DNA from: an uncultured Eubacteriales bacterium
GTDB taxonomy: Bacteria > Bacillota > Clostridia > Christensenellales > CAG-138
Direction: 5' to 3'
NCBI GenBank assembly: GCA_900544965.1
Contig: UQXE01000038.1
Span: forward strand, 1-15,798
Length of the DNA: 15,798 bases
Within the stretch, counting starts at the first letter, position 1. Every line of letters starts with the position of its first letter. Under the pieces are notes generated by a model. That model made no database searches. It had not been told where the DNA came from and saw nothing but the letters and a program-made list of their open reading frames with translations. Shown here one piece after another: positions 14,436 through 15,798 of the stretch. A program made the translations under genes and the position numbers.

Positions 14436-15680
14436 ATGTTTGATATGAAGTCCATTGGCAGAAAGATTGCCAACTTAAGAAAAGAAAAAGGGTTCACACA
14501 GATGGAGCTCGCGGACAGGATGGGCGTTAGCTTTCAGGCCATAAGCAACTGGGAGCGGGGCGAAACCATGCCGGATATATCTAAGCTTCCGGCGCTGTCC
14601 GAGCTGTTCGGAGTTAGCATTGATACCCTTTTGGGGAGAACCCGGCACACCCGTATAATTGAGAACATCCTTGAAGGCTCAGAGCGCGACAAGCCGGTGA
14701 CGGCGGATGAATTTGAGGAGATAGCGCCGATACTTACCAGCGAACAGGCCGATGTAATAATTAAAGAGGACATCCTTGAGGGTATTGAAGAAGAGGACGG
14801 TATAGACGTGTTCCATCTAAAAAAAATCGCTTACCATCTTGATGAGGATGATTTGGCTGCTTTGTCTTTAAAAGTTCTTAATAGTGGGGGAAAGATAGGA
14901 TCAATACTTCCATTCGCATGCTACATGGGGGAGGATGGCCTTGCAAGGGTTGTCAACAGGGCTGTGGAGTTGGGCTGCGGCCTTGAGGAGATAGTTCCCG
15001 CAGCGTGCTATATGGCGGAGGACGATGTTGATTCCATTGCACTGGACGCTATAAAAAGCATGGAGGACGTAAACGCCATCATTCCAATCGCCTGCTATAT
15101 GACTGAGAGCGGCATTGACGCCGCGGCGCTTAAGTTACTAGGTTTTGGCGGAACTATTGCGTCCCTGTCCCCCATTGCGTGCTATATGAGCGAAAACGGC
15201 GTCGCTGAGCTTATAATGAGCGCTATGGACTCAAATGCCGCAATAGACGAGATTGCGCCCCTTATATGCTACGTAAACGAAGAGGACGTAAACGCTATCG
15301 CCTTAAAGGCCGTCGGCAGGGGCGACGGGATAAACGCTATAGCGCCTATTGCCTGCCACATGGATTCAGAGGGGGTGGCAGCAATGGTAACGGAGGCCAT
15401 GAACAACGGCAGCAGTATAGACGACCTTCTTCCGATCCTATGTTATATGGATGAAGAAGACGTATCCGCGCTGGCATTTAAGGCTGTAGAGTCTGGCGGC
15501 GATATACGCGCTATAGCGGAACGCCTGGTCTGCTATATGGATGAGGATTCGATCTCCGAGCTGATATTTAAAGCTATTGACAATGGCTATGACCTTGACG
15601 CGTTGAATTCAATAGTGTGCCAGCTGGGCAGCGAAAACATAGTACGGCTGCTTGAAAAAACCATGGGGAGAAACCGATAG
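14436..15680 (+). CDS. Xre-family HTH protein with a 29-residue cysteine repeat array
   Basis: The start is ATG 14436 (414 aa), 7 nt after AAGGAG; a frame reaching back to 14370 would begin inside the promoter. Residues about 5-62 are a Cro/CI-type helix-turn-helix (GFTQMELADRMGVSFQAISN), so it should bind DNA. After a linker (about 63-125) come about ten 29-residue repeats, each like [ED]xV[DN]AIALKAV-G-I-IAPIACYM, probably two short helices. One Cys recurs at 162, 191, 220, 249, 278, 307, 336, 366 and 395, with Tyr133 in the preceding unit. Neighbouring units partly alternate between two subtypes (DVxxIA and GVxxxI). The repeats may bind a protein, metal or redox ligand. I know no named family for this exact layout. 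Autoregulation is suggested by the palindromes in front. Confidence 0.8.
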   Translation: MFDMKSIGRKIANLRKEKGFTQMELADRMGVSFQAISNWERGETMPDISKLPALSELFGVSIDTLLGRTRHTRIIENILEGSERDKPVTADEFEEIAPILTSEQADVIIKEDILEGIEEEDGIDVFHLKKIAYHLDEDDLAALSLKVLNSGGKIGSILPFACYMGEDGLARVVNRAVELGCGLEEIVPAACYMAEDDVDSIALDAIKSMEDVNAIIPIACYMTESGIDAAALKLLGFGGTIASLSPIACYMSENGVAELIMSAMDSNAAIDEIAPLICYVNEEDVNAIALKAVGRGDGINAIAPIACHMDSEGVAAMVTEAMNNGSSIDDLLPILCYMDEEDVSALAFKAVESGGDIRAIAERLVCYMDEDSISELIFKAIDNGYDLDALNSIVCQLGSENIVRLLEKTMGRNR

Positions 15681-15798
15681 CATAACAGCACAAACAAGGA
15701 ACGATGAAAGCTCCTAGGATATTAATACGAATTTTGATAATTACCTCCGGCGGCTTAGAACCTTTTTTGCAAAAAAGGTTCTAAGAACTCCAAAAAAT
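15681..15798. other. Gene-free end of window with palindrome
   Basis: No gene is visible after the HTH gene. The stretch is AT-rich up to CCTCCGGCGG (15744-15753) and then runs into the palindrome at 15754-15785. Confidence 0.6.
15754..15785. repeat. 32-bp perfect palindrome
   Basis: CTTAGAACCTTTTTTG and its exact reverse complement are joined without a loop (15754-15769 with 15770-15785). As RNA it would be a long AU-rich hairpin, and it could serve as a bidirectional terminator for the HTH gene. Palindromes of this kind following CCGGCGG also look like small dispersed intergenic repeats in Clostridia; copy number cannot be judged from one window. Confidence 0.75.

Noticed and set aside
14919..15620. 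Regular repeats in DNA resembling a CRISPR array
   Set aside because: The period of 87 bp is exactly 29 codons, the repeats are diverged and in frame; it is a protein repeat array.

Overview
The window looks like a chromosomal piece of a low- to mid-GC Gram-positive anaerobe of the class Clostridia. The evidence is the Firmicutes-type transcription/translation operon with short NusA (368 aa, no C-terminal acidic repeats), RnpM/YlxR and an L7Ae-like YlxQ between nusA and infB, NrnA next to rbfA, strong AGGAGG ribosome binding sites and sigma-A promoters. I cannot place it in a genus from sequence alone.

Layout. (1) 1-2100, minus strand: a secreted 667-aa protein with an NHL/beta-propeller-like N-terminal half, an NlpC/P60-type cysteine hydrolase domain and a Cys/His-rich tail, with its own promoter. 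(2) 2100-2545: no credible gene; a GC-rich patch with inverted repeats that looks like a non-coding dispersed element. (3) 2545-2655, minus strand: tRNA-Asn(GTT) with encoded CCA, a promoter and a terminator. (4) 2767-11570, plus strand: rimP-nusA-rnpM-ylxQ-infB-rbfA-nrnA-truB-ribF-rpsO, a compact operon. It has a leader hairpin before rimP, a 196-nt structured gap between infB and rbfA, a separate promoter and foldable leader for rpsO, and a good intrinsic terminator. (5) 11580-14280: accessory secreted proteins. Two near-identical small lipoprotein genes flank an orphan 3' fragment of a third copy, and a secreted trypsin/V8-like serine protease follows whose N-terminal part is a tandem 105-residue duplication. 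(6) 14315-15798: an Xre-type HTH protein with an array of 29-residue repeats, each carrying one cysteine at the same place. It lies behind two identical-core palindromes that abut its promoter, and a 32-bp perfect palindrome follows.

How it works together: genes 2942-11494 form the core set for ribosome maturation (RimP, RbfA, TruB, S15), transcription elongation and termination (NusA), initiation (IF2), RNA turnover (NrnA, RnpM) and flavin cofactor supply (RibF). The accessory part is a set of exported proteins plus a regulator.

The most interesting points are the cysteine-ladder HTH protein with its paired operator-like sites, and a weak but suggestive similarity between the lipoprotein N-terminal module and the duplicated propeptide-like module of the protease. 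The latter hints at an anchored partner or inhibitor system that is still expanding by duplication.
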